Source: Tabrizicola caldifontis (lineage in GTDB: Bacteria; Pseudomonadota; Alphaproteobacteria; Rhodobacterales; Rhodobacteraceae). From it: a stretch of 64,000 bases of DNA. The stretch covers positions 62,001 to 126,000 of the forward strand of contig NZ_SIJH01000005.1 of NCBI RefSeq assembly GCF_004762095.1, in the 5' to 3' direction. Below the pieces are notes generated by a model, which was given only the letters and a program-made list of their open reading frames with translations, was not told the DNA's origin and searched no databases. Positions 26,294 to 34,621 of this stretch are shown here, one piece after another. Both the position numbers and the translations under genes were made by a program. Position 1 is the first letter of the stretch; every line of letters starts with the position of its first letter.

Positions 26294-27394
26294 TCAGAGA
26301 TCCCAGTCCGGTCTCAGCGGGGCAGCCGTCCGGTCGGCGGCAAGCCCCAGCCATCCCCCCCGGATCGGCACCTTGCGTTCCGCGCCCCAGTCGCCGGTGA
26401 CGGTCAGCAGGTCGCCGTCCAGCATCACCCCCGCCACCGACTGACCCGATGGCCAGCGGATCGCGCCCAGGATGTGCCGCACCTCGACCGTGCCCTGCGG
26501 GTCCAGCGTCACCAGCGCGGGCTGGCCGGCGGCGGTCAGCGGATCGGGATCTTCCCGCGACGACAGGCCAAGCACATGCAGGACAGCGCCTTCCTCTACC
26601 CCGAGGCAGCCGCGGTGCCGCCCATTCCACGGCGCATAATCCCGCCCGCCGTTCGAATGCCACAGCATGGTCAGGGGGAGGGCGCGGGGGTTCCGCAGCG
26701 ACAGAACCAGATCACCTTCGGCCGGGCGAACCACGGCAGTCCAACCCAGGCGCGAGGCCGGGTCTTCCACCCCGGCCACGAAATCCTCATGCGCTTCGCC
26801 CCACGGGTATCGGTGCAGGTTCACCGTTCCGCCGTCTGCGGCGGGAAACTCGGCCGCATCTTCGGCCCGGCGCGGGTAGACCAGTTTCGAGCGGCCGCCG
26901 GTCGTCTCCAGCGGTTCGGCCAGCGTCTCCCACCAGCGCTTGCGCGAGAAGCTTAGCCTGGCACCGTTCGGGACCGCGATCATCGCATGGTTTGATACCG
27001 GAAGGCTGCCGTTCCCACCGATGAACAGGTGGCGCTGGTAAACGAAGGGGTGGTCGTCGCTGACCGACAGTTCCTTGACCACTGTCGCACCCAGGACGGC
27101 GCCCTCCAGCACCGCGCGCAGGGTGCCGGACCCAGCCGGCACCACAAGCCAGTCGCCATTGGCAGGCAGCCCGTGCAGCCCGTCCGGCCCCGGTCCCATC
27201 GGCGCGGCCAGGAAATCCCCCGCCAGCCACGACTGGTGCGGGGGCGCACCGGCTGGCACCTCCCAAGGCGCCCAGGGGGCATGATGCAGGGGTGCGATCG
27301 TTGTGCTTTCGTCCTCGACGGCGAGATGCCGCAGCACGCCGCCCCGGGCGACGAAACCCACCTGAATGCCTCTGGCCTGAAGCGCGTGGATCAT
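26294..27394 (-). CDS. Putative galactose-mutarotase-fold protein, unknown function
   Basis: A 366-residue cytosolic protein of mostly beta-strand character. It resembles the aldose-1-epimerase/galactose-mutarotase-like sugar-binding superfamily (LLTMLWHSNGG-type strand, HRYPWGEAHEDFV, NGRHRGCLGVEEG), but I cannot assign a named family. A histidine in LWHSNGG and a glutamate in GVEEG are candidates for the usual His/Glu pair; this is a guess. The ATG at 27394 lies in a longer open frame whose upstream part overlaps the divergent dehydrogenase gene, so I reject the extension. Its start is 106 bases from the divergent SDR start, which suggests a shared small-molecule pathway, perhaps sugar-acid catabolism. 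Confidence 0.6.
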   Translation of the reverse strand: MIHALQARGIQVGFVARGGVLRHLAVEDESTTIAPLHHAPWAPWEVPAGAPPHQSWLAGDFLAAPMGPGPDGLHGLPANGDWLVVPAGSGTLRAVLEGAVLGATVVKELSVSDDHPFVYQRHLFIGGNGSLPVSNHAMIAVPNGARLSFSRKRWWETLAEPLETTGGRSKLVYPRRAEDAAEFPAADGGTVNLHRYPWGEAHEDFVAGVEDPASRLGWTAVVRPAEGDLVLSLRNPRALPLTMLWHSNGGRDYAPWNGRHRGCLGVEEGAVLHVLGLSSREDPDPLTAAGQPALVTLDPQGTVEVRHILGAIRWPSGQSVAGVMLDGDLLTVTGDWGAERKVPIRGGWLGLAADRTAAPLRPDWDL

Positions 27395-27500
27395 GGGCAA
27401 CCCTCCGTTGCCGGACAGGCTAGCGCGCCGACGGGCCAAAGGGAACTGGCATGTCAGTTTTCCCCGCGCTAGTCTGCCCGCAAAACGGCAGGAGGACAGG

Positions 27501-28232
27501 ATGGGACGACTGGAGGGCAAGACAGTCTTCGTGACGGCGGCCGGGGCAGGCATCGGGAGAGCCTCGGCTCTGGCCATGGCACGGGAGGGGGCACGCGTCA
27601 TCGCAACCGATGTGAACGATGCGGCACTGGCCGACCTCGGGTCTTGCGAGACGCGGGTGCTGAACGTGCGCGACCCCGTTGCCATCACCGCGACCTTTGC
27701 CGAGGTCGGCATCCCGGACGTTCTGTTCAACTGCGCGGGATTTGTGGCAAACGGCACGATCCTGGACTGCGATGAAGAGACCTGGGCCTTCAGCCTGGAT
27801 CTGAACCTGACCTCCATGTTCCGCATGTGCAAGGCGGTCCTGCCGGGCATGCTGGAACGCGGCCATGGCAACATCATCAACATGGCTTCGGTCGTCGGTT
27901 CGATCATCGCGGCGCCGAACCGGGCGGTCTATGGCGTGACCAAGGCCGGGGTGATCGGGCTGACCAAGGCCATCGCAGCCGATTTCGTCGCCAGAGGCAT
28001 CCGCTGCAACGCGATCTGCCCCGGAACGGTCGATACGCCCTCGCTGCGGGAACGAATGCGGGCCTCGGGCGATTATGAGGCAGCTCGGGCGGCCTTCCTT
28101 GCGCGCCAGCCGGCAGGGCGGCTGGCCACGGCCGAGGAAATCGCGGCGCTGGTCGTCTATCTGGCATCGGATGAATCGTCGTTCACGACAGGCGTCGCGC
28201 ATGTGATCGACGGCGGCTGGTCGAACGTCTGA
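27501..28232 (+). CDS. DHRS6/BDH2-like short-chain dehydrogenase
   Basis: A 243-residue classical SDR. The cofactor loop TAAGAGIGRAS starts near residue 12, Asp in VIATDVN favours NAD(H), NCAG replaces NAG, and the catalytic Ser is in NMASVVGS with YGVTKAG as YxxxK. The whole protein reads very like human DHRS6 (BDH2), with nearly the same DVLFN-AGFV, ICPGTVDTPSL and ATAEEIA..VYLASDES blocks, compared from memory. DHRS6-type enzymes are described as 3-hydroxybutyrate dehydrogenase type 2 and as 4-oxoproline reductase; bacterial relatives include 2-keto-3-deoxy-fuconate dehydrogenases. The ATG at 27501 has GGAGGACAGG immediately upstream. The divergent mutarotase-like gene would favour a sugar-acid substrate. 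Confidence 0.85.
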   Translation: MGRLEGKTVFVTAAGAGIGRASALAMAREGARVIATDVNDAALADLGSCETRVLNVRDPVAITATFAEVGIPDVLFNCAGFVANGTILDCDEETWAFSLDLNLTSMFRMCKAVLPGMLERGHGNIINMASVVGSIIAAPNRAVYGVTKAGVIGLTKAIAADFVARGIRCNAICPGTVDTPSLRERMRASGDYEAARAAFLARQPAGRLATAEEIAALVVYLASDESSFTTGVAHVIDGGWSNV

Positions 28233-28362
28233 CCAACGGGGTTGCCCCAGCCGCAGGCGCGCGGCTATAGGGGGGACAAGGCGCCCGTGTCCTTCCCCCT
28301 TCTGACGGTCGTCCCTGGGCTTTGCCAGCTGACGACCGAAGGGTGCGCGAAGGGGTGCGCCG

Positions 28363-29703
28363 ATGTCCGACCTGCTGATCCGAAACGCCGATGCCGTAGT
28401 GACGATGAATGCCCGCCGCGAGGAGCTTGCCGGCGCAGATGTCTATTTGCGCGACGGGGTGATCCTTGCGGTGGGCCACGGGTTGGCCCGGGCCGAGGCC
28501 GAGGTGATCGAAGCGCGGGGCTGCGTGGTGACGCCGGGGCTGGTGAACACCCATCACCACCTTTACCAGACACTGACCCGCGCGGTTCCGGGCGGGCAGG
28601 ATGCGCTCCTGTTCGGTTGGCTGAAGACGCTTTACCCGATCTGGGCGCGCTTCGGACCGGAAGAGATGTTCGTCTCGGCACAGGTCGGGCTGGCCGAACT
28701 GGCGCTGTCGGGCTGCACGCTGAGCTCGGACCATCTGTATCTCTATCCCAACGGCGCGCGGCTGGACGATACCATCGCGGCAGCTGGCGAGGTGGGGCTG
28801 CGCTTTCAACCGACGCGGGGGGCGATGTCGATCGGGGAAAGCGCAGGGGGCCTGCCGCCAGATGCGCTGGTCGAGGATGAGGCTGCGATCCTTGACGACA
28901 TGATCCGCGTTGTCGACGCATTCCACGATCAGCGCGCGGGCGCCATGATCCGGGTCGGCCTTGCACCCTGTTCACCCTTCTCGGTCAGCCGTGAGCTGAT
29001 GCGCGACGCGGCCTTGCTGGCGCGGGACAAGGGCGTGATGCTGCACACCCATCTGGCCGAGAACGACGAGGACATCGCCTATTCTCTGGACCGCTTCGGT
29101 TGCCGCCCCGGCCAGTATGCCGAGGATCTGGGCTGGACCGGGCCGGATGTCTGGCACGCGCATTGCGTCAAGCTGGTTGGTTCGGAAATTGAACTTTTCA
29201 GCCGCAGCCGCACGGGTGTTGCCCACTGTCCATGTTCGAATTGTCGACTAGGTTCCGGCATTGCCCCGGTCCGCGCCCTGCGGGATGCGGGGGTCGGGGT
29301 GGGGCTGGCTGTCGATGGATCGGCCTCGAACGACGCTGGCAACCTGATCGCCGAGGCGCGGATGGCGATGCTTCTGCAACGCGTCGCGCTGGGCGCCGAT
29401 GCGATGAGCGCGCGCGAGGCGCTTGAAATTGCGACACTGGGCGGCGCGCGGGTGCTGGGGCGGGACGACCTGGGACGGATCGAGCCGGGCAAACGCGCGG
29501 ACCTTGCCATCTGGGATGTTTCGGGGATGGAGACGGCCGGGGCATGGGATCCGGTGGCTGCCCTGGTGCTATGCGGGCCGACAAGGGTGCGCCACCTGAT
29601 CGTCGAAGGGCGACAGGTGGTGCGCGACGGCCAGATCGTCACGCTGGATCTGCCGCGCCTCGTGGAACGTCAGCGCGCACTGGCGCGGCGGCTGGTCGCC
29701 TAG
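28363..29703 (+). CDS. 8-oxoguanine deaminase-type amidohydrolase
   Basis: A 446-residue amidohydrolase of the ATZ/TRZ-like group. Metal ligands are HHH in NTHHHLYQT (about residue 62-64), HTHLAEN (about 228) and the later HAHCVKL, with Asp in AVDGSASND. The sequence type fits 8-oxoguanine deaminase (8-oxoguanine to uric acid), which is often annotated as hydroxydechloroatrazine ethylaminohydrolase; both reactions belong to this group. No signal peptide is seen. The SDR gene is 130 bases upstream on the same strand. A separate guanine deaminase gene lies at 37478-38761, so the strain can probably deaminate both normal and oxidised guanine. The substrate assignment is from overall sequence resemblance. 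Confidence 0.8.
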   Translation: MSDLLIRNADAVVTMNARREELAGADVYLRDGVILAVGHGLARAEAEVIEARGCVVTPGLVNTHHHLYQTLTRAVPGGQDALLFGWLKTLYPIWARFGPEEMFVSAQVGLAELALSGCTLSSDHLYLYPNGARLDDTIAAAGEVGLRFQPTRGAMSIGESAGGLPPDALVEDEAAILDDMIRVVDAFHDQRAGAMIRVGLAPCSPFSVSRELMRDAALLARDKGVMLHTHLAENDEDIAYSLDRFGCRPGQYAEDLGWTGPDVWHAHCVKLVGSEIELFSRSRTGVAHCPCSNCRLGSGIAPVRALRDAGVGVGLAVDGSASNDAGNLIAEARMAMLLQRVALGADAMSAREALEIATLGGARVLGRDDLGRIEPGKRADLAIWDVSGMETAGAWDPVAALVLCGPTRVRHLIVEGRQVVRDGQIVTLDLPRLVERQRALARRLVA

Positions 29704-30093
29704 CATCGGGTTTCCCGGCCGTTTCCTTTCGTGGCGGCCAGAAGGACGCCCGCGCTCTGGCAGAGGCGGCCCATCCATCCGATCGTCCTGGGATTCGCCG
29801 CCAAGGATGCCAAGGGCCGCCTGGTCACCCGGATCCGGCACCTGCCGGCCGTTTCGCCGTGCTCAGCACCCTAAGCGTCCGAAGCTTCGCGCCCCTTGGC
29901 GAAGAGCCGATCATCCGTGGCTGCGAAACGGCTTTGCGGGACATGACGGAAGGCAGGCACGGCGTCTGGCGAAAGCTCAAGCCGGGCATCTTCCGGGCGC
30001 TGAACGCCCGCAGCCGGACCTGGGCGCCGCGTTGCACCGGGGCTTCTGTACGGGCATCGATTAGGATAGAACCGGCCTTGCAGGAGGCCGCCC
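29704..30093. other. Gap of 390 bases without a supportable gene
   Basis: Short open frames exist on both strands but none has a ribosome-binding site, codon bias or recognisable motif. The sequence is GC-rich and not obviously a repeat. A decayed gene is possible but cannot be shown. Confidence 0.5.
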
Positions 30094-30411
30094 ATGCCGC
30101 ACGACTATGCCGCTCAGCGGCGCGAAACGTTTCAGACCTTCCGCCAGTCGAAGGGGATCAGCCTGCCCAAGACGGCGGTCGTCGAATACGCCTTCTTCAT
30201 CGAGGAGCTTGATGCCAGCTGGGCCGCGCTGGAACGCGCCCTTCGCCTGGCCGGGTTCCGCACAAGGCGGCTCAAGGACGGGGAAACCCTGATCGCCGCA
30301 ATCGGCCCGATTCCGGTGACGCCCGAGGCGATCTGGGAATACGAGCGGATCGCAACCGAGATCGCGCTGAAGCACGACTTCTATCCCGACGGTTGGGAAC
30401 TGGCCGAATAG
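30094..30411 (+). CDS. rraB: RraB-family ribonuclease E inhibitor protein
   Basis: A 105-residue alpha/beta protein of the RraB family, whose E. coli member binds RNase E and alters degradosome make-up. Visible are the first helix (DYAAQRRETFQTFRQ), a strand with FFIEELDAS, the helix WAALERALRLAGF and the C-terminal IATEIALKHDFYPDGWE block typical of the family. The ATG at 30094 follows GGAGG. It is a single gene convergent with argO, with 13 bases between the stops. Whether it acts on RNase E in this organism is inferred from the family alone. Confidence 0.7.
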   Translation: MPHDYAAQRRETFQTFRQSKGISLPKTAVVEYAFFIEELDASWAALERALRLAGFRTRRLKDGETLIAAIGPIPVTPEAIWEYERIATEIALKHDFYPDGWELAE

Positions 30412-30424
30412 CCGCACTTGGCGA

Positions 30425-31027
30425 TCAGCCAAGGGCCAGCCCCGCCGCAATGGCCCACATCGTCACGCCGACGCCGACCTCCAGCCCGACCCAGGCCGAG
30501 GGGCGGGCAAAGACAGGCGCCAGCAGCCTTGCGCCGAACCCAAGCGCGGCAAAGAAACTCAGGCTTGCGCAGGCGGCCGCCACCCCGAAAATCGCCTGGT
30601 TAGGGGCATGTTGGGCCGAGATGGAGCCGATCAGCACCACCGTATCCAGATAGACATGCGGATTGGCCCAGGTCAGCAGCAGGCTGGTGGCCAGCACACT
30701 GGCCAGCGGCGCGGCGCCCGCATCGCTGGGCTGCAGCGCCTGGCCACCCTTCGCGGCCGCGCGGAATCGCAGGGCGCCGTAGCTCAGCAAGAACGCCACG
30801 CCCAGCCAGCGCATCGCCTCGCTGAACCAGGGCAACCGTGCCGATAGCGTGCCGAACCCTGCCACCCCGGCTGCAATCAGCAGGGCATCCGAAATCGCGC
30901 AGACTGCAACCACCGGCGCCACATGTTCCCGGCGCAGACCCTGCCGCAGCACGAAGGCATTCTGCGCCCCGATCGCCAGGATCAGGCTCAGAGCCAACAG
31001 ATAGCCGTTCAGCGCTGCTTCAAGCAT
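30425..31027 (-). CDS. argO: LysE/ArgO-family amino-acid exporter
   Basis: A 200-residue inner-membrane exporter with about six helices. The signature GAQNAFVLRQGL near residue 20 is the LysE/ArgO hallmark; these export arginine or lysine. WANPHVYLDTVVL is a second conserved block. Expression in relatives is switched on by ArgP when arginine or lysine is high. Here the gene starts inside the end of an upstream ACT-domain gene (8-base overlap), and the divergent regulator argP is interrupted (31483-32361). The pairing of exporter and ArgP supports a basic-amino-acid substrate. Confidence 0.9.
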   Translation of the reverse strand: MLEAALNGYLLALSLILAIGAQNAFVLRQGLRREHVAPVVAVCAISDALLIAAGVAGFGTLSARLPWFSEAMRWLGVAFLLSYGALRFRAAAKGGQALQPSDAGAAPLASVLATSLLLTWANPHVYLDTVVLIGSISAQHAPNQAIFGVAAACASLSFFAALGFGARLLAPVFARPSAWVGLEVGVGVTMWAIAAGLALG

Positions 31028-31400
31028 GTGACAGCGTCTCCAGCGCCGCCATTGCGTCGGTGCGCTGCTCCCACGGGACGAACAGATGGTCGTGATGCAC
31101 CCCGGCGATCACGTTGCAGCTGATGCCGACCCTGGCCAGGGCATTCGCAAAAGCCGCCGTCAGCCCCACGGCCGCAAGGTCGCTGACGACAGTCAGGCTG
31201 ATCCGTGCCCAGGGGGCCGACCCAAGCCCTGCCGCCTGCATTGCCGCTAGGGGCGCAACGACCGTCAAACCTTCGTCTTCTGCCACTGTGGCAAAGGGCT
31301 GGAAGGGCAGTGCGGTGGCCGCCACCGCAAAGCCATATGGATCTGGGTGCAGCACCGGCTGCATGCTTCGCAAAAGCACCGCAAGATCGCGTCCGGCCAT
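31020..31400 (-). CDS. ACT domain-containing protein
   Basis: A 126-residue cytosolic protein with two ACT-like halves (FAVAATALPFQPFATVAEDEG, then ARISLTVVSDLAAVGLTAA and ISCNVIAGVHHDHLFVP). ACT domains bind amino acids and modulate enzymes or regulators. The ATG at 31400 follows GGAAGGGAACC, and the longer upstream frame overlaps argP and is rejected. Its 3' end overlaps the argO start by 8 bases, so it is translationally coupled to the exporter. Placed between argP and argO, it could sense arginine or lysine for this circuit; that is inference only. Confidence 0.8.
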   Translation of the reverse strand: MAGRDLAVLLRSMQPVLHPDPYGFAVAATALPFQPFATVAEDEGLTVVAPLAAMQAAGLGSAPWARISLTVVSDLAAVGLTAAFANALARVGISCNVIAGVHHDHLFVPWEQRTDAMAALETLSHA

Positions 31401-31482
31401 GGTTCCCTTCCGTTTTCCTTGACCTACGGCGGGATGATGCAACAATCTAGTTAATATTCCTGAGTCAAGATTAGCCAGGCTA

Positions 31483-32361
31483 ATGATAGACCCCGCCCAG
31501 CTTGCTGCCTTGGCCGCAGTCCACCGCCGGGGCTCATTCGAGCTTGCGGCGGCTGACCTGCATATTACCCCCTCGGCCGTTTCGCAGCGGATCAAGGCAC
31601 TGGAGGAACGGGCAGGTACTCTGCTGATCCGCCGCGGCCAGCCCTGCACCGCAACGCCGCCTGGCCTGCGACTGATCCGCCACCATGACGAGATCGCCCT
31701 TCTGGAGACGACGCTTGCGCAAGATCTGCCCGGCCTTGCCGCAGGCCCCGCCACTCTGCGCATTGCGGTGAACGCCGACAGTCTGGCAACCTGGGTGATC
31801 CCGGCGCTGGCCGCGACCGAGGGGCTTTTGTTCGATCTGGTGATCGACGATCAGGATGTCAGCCAGGATTGGCTGCGGCGCGGCTAGGTGGTCGCAGCCA
31901 TTACCGCCCATGCGGGGCCATTGCAGGGCTGCGACACGGTCCCGCTGGGCTGCCTGCGCTACCGCGCCACCGCCACGCCCGCGTTTGCTGCACGCTGGTT
32001 TGCCGAGGGCGTCACGGTGCAGACCCTGTCGCGCGCGCCCGGCCTGACCTTCTCTGACAAGGACCGCCTGCAGGAACGCTGGGTCTCGCTGGTGACCGGG
32101 GCCCGCCACCCGGCCTTTCCCAGCCATCGCATCGCCTCGTCCCAGGCCTTTGTCGAGGCCTGCCTTGCCGGACTCGCCTGGGGCATGAACCCGGAGGTGC
32201 TTGTAGCCCCGCATCTTGCCGCGGGTGCACTGGTGGAACTGGTGCCCGGCACGCCGCTTGACGTGGCGCTGCACTGGCAGTTCACCCGCCTTGCCGCCCC
32301 GGCGCTGCGCCCGGTGACCCAGGCGATCCGTGCCGCCGCAGGGGAAAGCCTCGTGCAATAG
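31483..32361 (+). pseudogene. argP: ArgP/IciA-type LysR regulator interrupted by an in-frame TAG
   Basis: Two open pieces in the same frame, 31483-31887 and 31888-32361, together give one ArgP of about 292 codons. The first piece has the LysR winged helix (FELAAADLHITPSAVSQRIK) and the start of the effector domain. The second resumes with VVAAITAHAGPLQGCDT and runs to the end. The break is a single TAG at 31885-31887 (RRG-stop-VVAA). ArgP relatives read RRGEVV here, so a GAG to TAG change fits exactly, with no frameshift. The gene is either a recent pseudogene, a sequencing error, or makes two pieces (a GTG lies directly after the stop). If dead, argO control by ArgP is lost. It is divergent from the ACT-argO pair. 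Confidence 0.85.
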
Positions 32362-32364
32362 GAA

Positions 32365-32390
32365 ACGGGGGCGGCTTTCGCCACCCCCGT
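32365..32390. terminator. Hairpin between convergent argP and csp
   Basis: ACGGGGG-CGGC and GCCA-CCCCCGT-type arms (7 pairs, one mismatch, 3 pairs) close a TTTC loop, 4 bases after argP and 27 before the csp stop. It likely serves both convergent genes, though T tracts are weak. Confidence 0.6.
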
Positions 32391-32416
32391 CATCCGACCC
32401 CGAAGGGACATAAGGC

Positions 32417-32623
32417 TTACGCCAAGGCCAGGTTCACAGCCGATTCCCGACCGTTGCGATCCCGCTCGATGTCATAGGTCACGGCCTGCCCATCGGGCAG
32501 CGAGCGAATGCCCGCACGCTCCAGCGCGGTGACGTGGACGAATACGTCCTTCGACCCATGCGCGGGGGCGATGAAGCCGAAACCCTTGGTGGCGTTGAAC
32601 CATTTCACGGTGCCATTGGCCAT
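32417..32623 (-). CDS. Cold-shock domain protein
   Basis: A 68-residue single cold-shock domain, a cytosolic RNA/DNA chaperone that melts secondary structure. RNP1 is KGFGFI (about residues 11-16) and RNP2 is VFVHVTAL (about 27-34). The ATG at 32623 (MANGTVKWFN) is the canonical start with AGGAGA upstream; a longer version from 32641 is unlikely. A short hairpin (CCACC/GGTGG at 32646-32665) sits in the leader just before the ribosome-binding site and might regulate translation. Cold induction cannot be read from sequence. Confidence 0.93.
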   Translation of the reverse strand: MANGTVKWFNATKGFGFIAPAHGSKDVFVHVTALERAGIRSLPDGQAVTYDIERDRNGRESAVNLALA

Positions 32624-32806
32624 CGTGATCTCTCCTGTCATGTTGCCACCCGCGAAATGCGGTGGCCCGGCCCAAGTGTCGTGTCGATCGAAGCTGAAGG
32701 CCGAAGCAGACAGAAAACGAAAGAAGGAAACCCTGCCTCATGCAGATGCGCCTTCCGGCCGCAGAATGCAAGGGGTGCGCGAAAAGATCGCTGGCCGATG
32801 GCGGCC

Positions 32807-33220
32807 CTATCGCTGGACGGTCAGAAGCCAGGCCACGAGATCGGCAATCGGCTGGCTGGTCATCAGGGGCTGTCCGGTATGGGTTTTCATCGTCACATCC
32901 TGGCCCTCGAAGAAGTCGCCATAGATCGGCATGTCGCTGCCATGTGACACCAGAGGGTCGCGCCCGTCGATCCGGGCGGCAACCCGTTCCAGCGGAAAGA
33001 CGCCGCCATGGCGGGCGACCAGCGTGGTCAGGTCGGCTGGCTGGATCAGCAGGACAGGCGCCATGGGCCCGTTGCCGGTAGCCGCCGTTCCATGGCAGAC
33101 CGCACAATGCTTCTGGAACAGCACCTTGCCATCGCCGGCGTTGCCGACCGTCACCTCGCCTTCGGCCCAGGCCGCTGTGGCCTGCCCCATCAGAAGCGCC
33201 ATCACCATGCCCCGGATCAT
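32807..33220 (-). CDS. Periplasmic monohaem c-type cytochrome
   Basis: A 137-residue protein with a signal peptide (MIRGMVMALLMGQATAAWA) and one haem site CAVCH at residues 39-43. Met in SDMPIYGDF is the probable second axial ligand. The fold resembles small class I cytochromes c that pass electrons in the periplasm; the partner is unknown. The ATG at 33220 follows GGAGG and gives a clean signal peptide, whereas a longer frame from 33289 puts charged residues first. It is on the same strand as yebC but separated by the yebC terminator, so probably transcribed alone. Confidence 0.85.
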   Translation of the reverse strand: MIRGMVMALLMGQATAAWAEGEVTVGNAGDGKVLFQKHCAVCHGTAATGNGPMAPVLLIQPADLTTLVARHGGVFPLERVAARIDGRDPLVSHGSDMPIYGDFFEGQDVTMKTHTGQPLMTSQPIADLVAWLLTVQR

Positions 33221-33292
33221 CGCATCCTCCGCGTTCAAGCTGGCAAAAGGCTGCTTCCCGGCCATGTTCCTGTCCTTGATGCAGGTCATGTC

Positions 33293-33329
33293 AAAAAGAC
33301 AAGGGGCCCCGTCGCCGGAGGCCCCTGTC
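33293..33329 (-). terminator. Rho-independent terminator after yebC
   Basis: On the minus strand GACAGGGGCC and GGCCCCTTGTC arms (10 pairs with one bulged A) end in CTTTTTG. It stands 30 bases past the yebC stop. Confidence 0.8.
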
Positions 33330-33358
33330 CGCAGAAGAGCCCGCGAAAGAGAAAGGAT

Positions 33359-34099
33359 TCAGAGCTTCGCGGCCACGTCGTCGGGCACGTCGAAGTTGTG
33401 CGTGACGGTCTGCACGTCGTCGTCTTCTTCCAGCAGGTCGATCAGCTTCATCAGCTTCTGCGCGGTTTCCAGATCGACCTCGGTCCGGGTTTGCGGCCGC
33501 CAGATCAGCTTCGACTCGGTGGATTCCCCTAGCGTCTTTTCCAGCGCATCCGAAACGGCCGACAGGTTCTCGACCTGGCAGTAGATCCAGTGGCCATCCT
33601 CGTCGGTCACCACGTCATCCGCCCCGGCCTCGATCGCGGCCATCATCACGTCATCGGCCGACCCGGCCGACAGCGGATAGGAAATCTCGCCCAGCCGGTC
33701 GAAGCCATGGCTGACGCTGCCGGTCTGACCCAGGTTGCCGCCCGCCTTGGTGAAATAGCTGCGGACGTTCGAGGCCGTGCGGTTCAGGTTGTCGGTCATC
33801 GCCTCGACGATGATGGCAATCCCGCCGGCGCCATAGCCTTCGTAGCGGATCTCGGTATAGTCCGCCGCATCTCCGGCTTGCGACTTCTTGATCGCCCGAT
33901 CGATCACATCCTTCGGCATCGAGGCCGCCCGCGCCGCCTTGACCGCCAGACGGAGGCGCGGGTTCTTGTCGGGGTCGGGGTCGCCCATCTTGGCAGCGAC
34001 GGTGATTTCCTTCGCCAGCTTCGAGAACATCTTCGAGCGGATCGCATCCTGCTTGCCCTTGCGGTGCTGGATGTTCGCCCATTTCGAATGGCCTGCCAT
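33359..34099 (-). CDS. yebC: YebC/PmpR-family protein (TACO1 homologue)
   Basis: A 246-residue cytosolic protein with the classic start [18 protein letters not shown] and the blocks [33 protein letters not shown] and [15 protein letters not shown]. The family was annotated as transcription regulators; recent work links YebC to translation of proline-rich stretches, and TACO1 to mitochondrial translation. The ATG at 34099 is chosen over the earlier in-frame start because the family starts exactly here. It has its own terminator downstream. Confidence 0.95.
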   Translation of the reverse strand: MAGHSKWANIQHRKGKQDAIRSKMFSKLAKEITVAAKMGDPDPDKNPRLRLAVKAARAASMPKDVIDRAIKKSQAGDAADYTEIRYEGYGAGGIAIIVEAMTDNLNRTASNVRSYFTKAGGNLGQTGSVSHGFDRLGEISYPLSAGSADDVMMAAIEAGADDVVTDEDGHWIYCQVENLSAVSDALEKTLGESTESKLIWRPQTRTEVDLETAQKLMKLIDLLEEDDDVQTVTHNFDVPDDVAAKL

Positions 34100-34254
34100 G
34101 GCCCTTACTCCGGTCCCATTTCGAGTGATGCGCCCCTCTACACCCGCCAGGCCGATCAGGGCAACCCCAGGCACCCCGAAACGCCCCGTGATGGCTGCGT
34201 CTTGCGTCGTCGCATCCCTGCGAACGGAAGGCGCAGACGCACGACGAGCGCCCC

Positions 34255-34611
34255 CTAGTCCCTCGGCGGCGGCGAGACGAAGACATGATCCCGCCCCATG
34301 GCATCGGTGATGACCACCTCTGCCATCGGCGGCACGGCGCCTTCGGCCCCCAGCGCCCCGGTCAGGCCTGTCCAGAGCTGGCGCAGCACATTCGGGTTCT
34401 CGACCACGCGGACACTGTAGCCGTAACCCGGCCCGCAGTCGTCCATCCGGCCCACGCCGCCGGCCTCGGCCCAGCGCGCCCGGCAGACCGTGCCATCCGA
34501 CAAGGTCAGCGTCAGCGCCTCGGCTGACAGCCGTGCCGCCTGCGGCTGCGGTGTTCCGGGCGCGACGCAGGCCGCCATGAGGACCGGCAGCGCGAGGATC
34601 AGCTGTCTCAT
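34255..34611 (-). CDS. Small lipoprotein, unknown function
   Basis: A 118-residue protein with a lipobox: [15 protein letters not shown], cysteine at residue 15. The mature part carries two more cysteines ([11 protein letters not shown] and [11 protein letters not shown]) that may form a disulfide, and a C-terminal [17 protein letters not shown] strand pair. I do not recognise the family. It is expected in the periplasm, attached to inner or outer membrane. It follows the SLC13 permease gene by 10 bases on the same strand and is most likely cotranscribed; a direct functional link is unproven. Confidence 0.72.
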   Translation of the reverse strand: MRQLILALPVLMAACVAPGTPQPQAARLSAEALTLTLSDGTVCRARWAEAGGVGRMDDCGPGYGYSVRVVENPNVLRQLWTGLTGALGAEGAVPPMAEVVITDAMGRDHVFVSPPPRD

Positions 34612-34621
34612 CGGAATCTCC

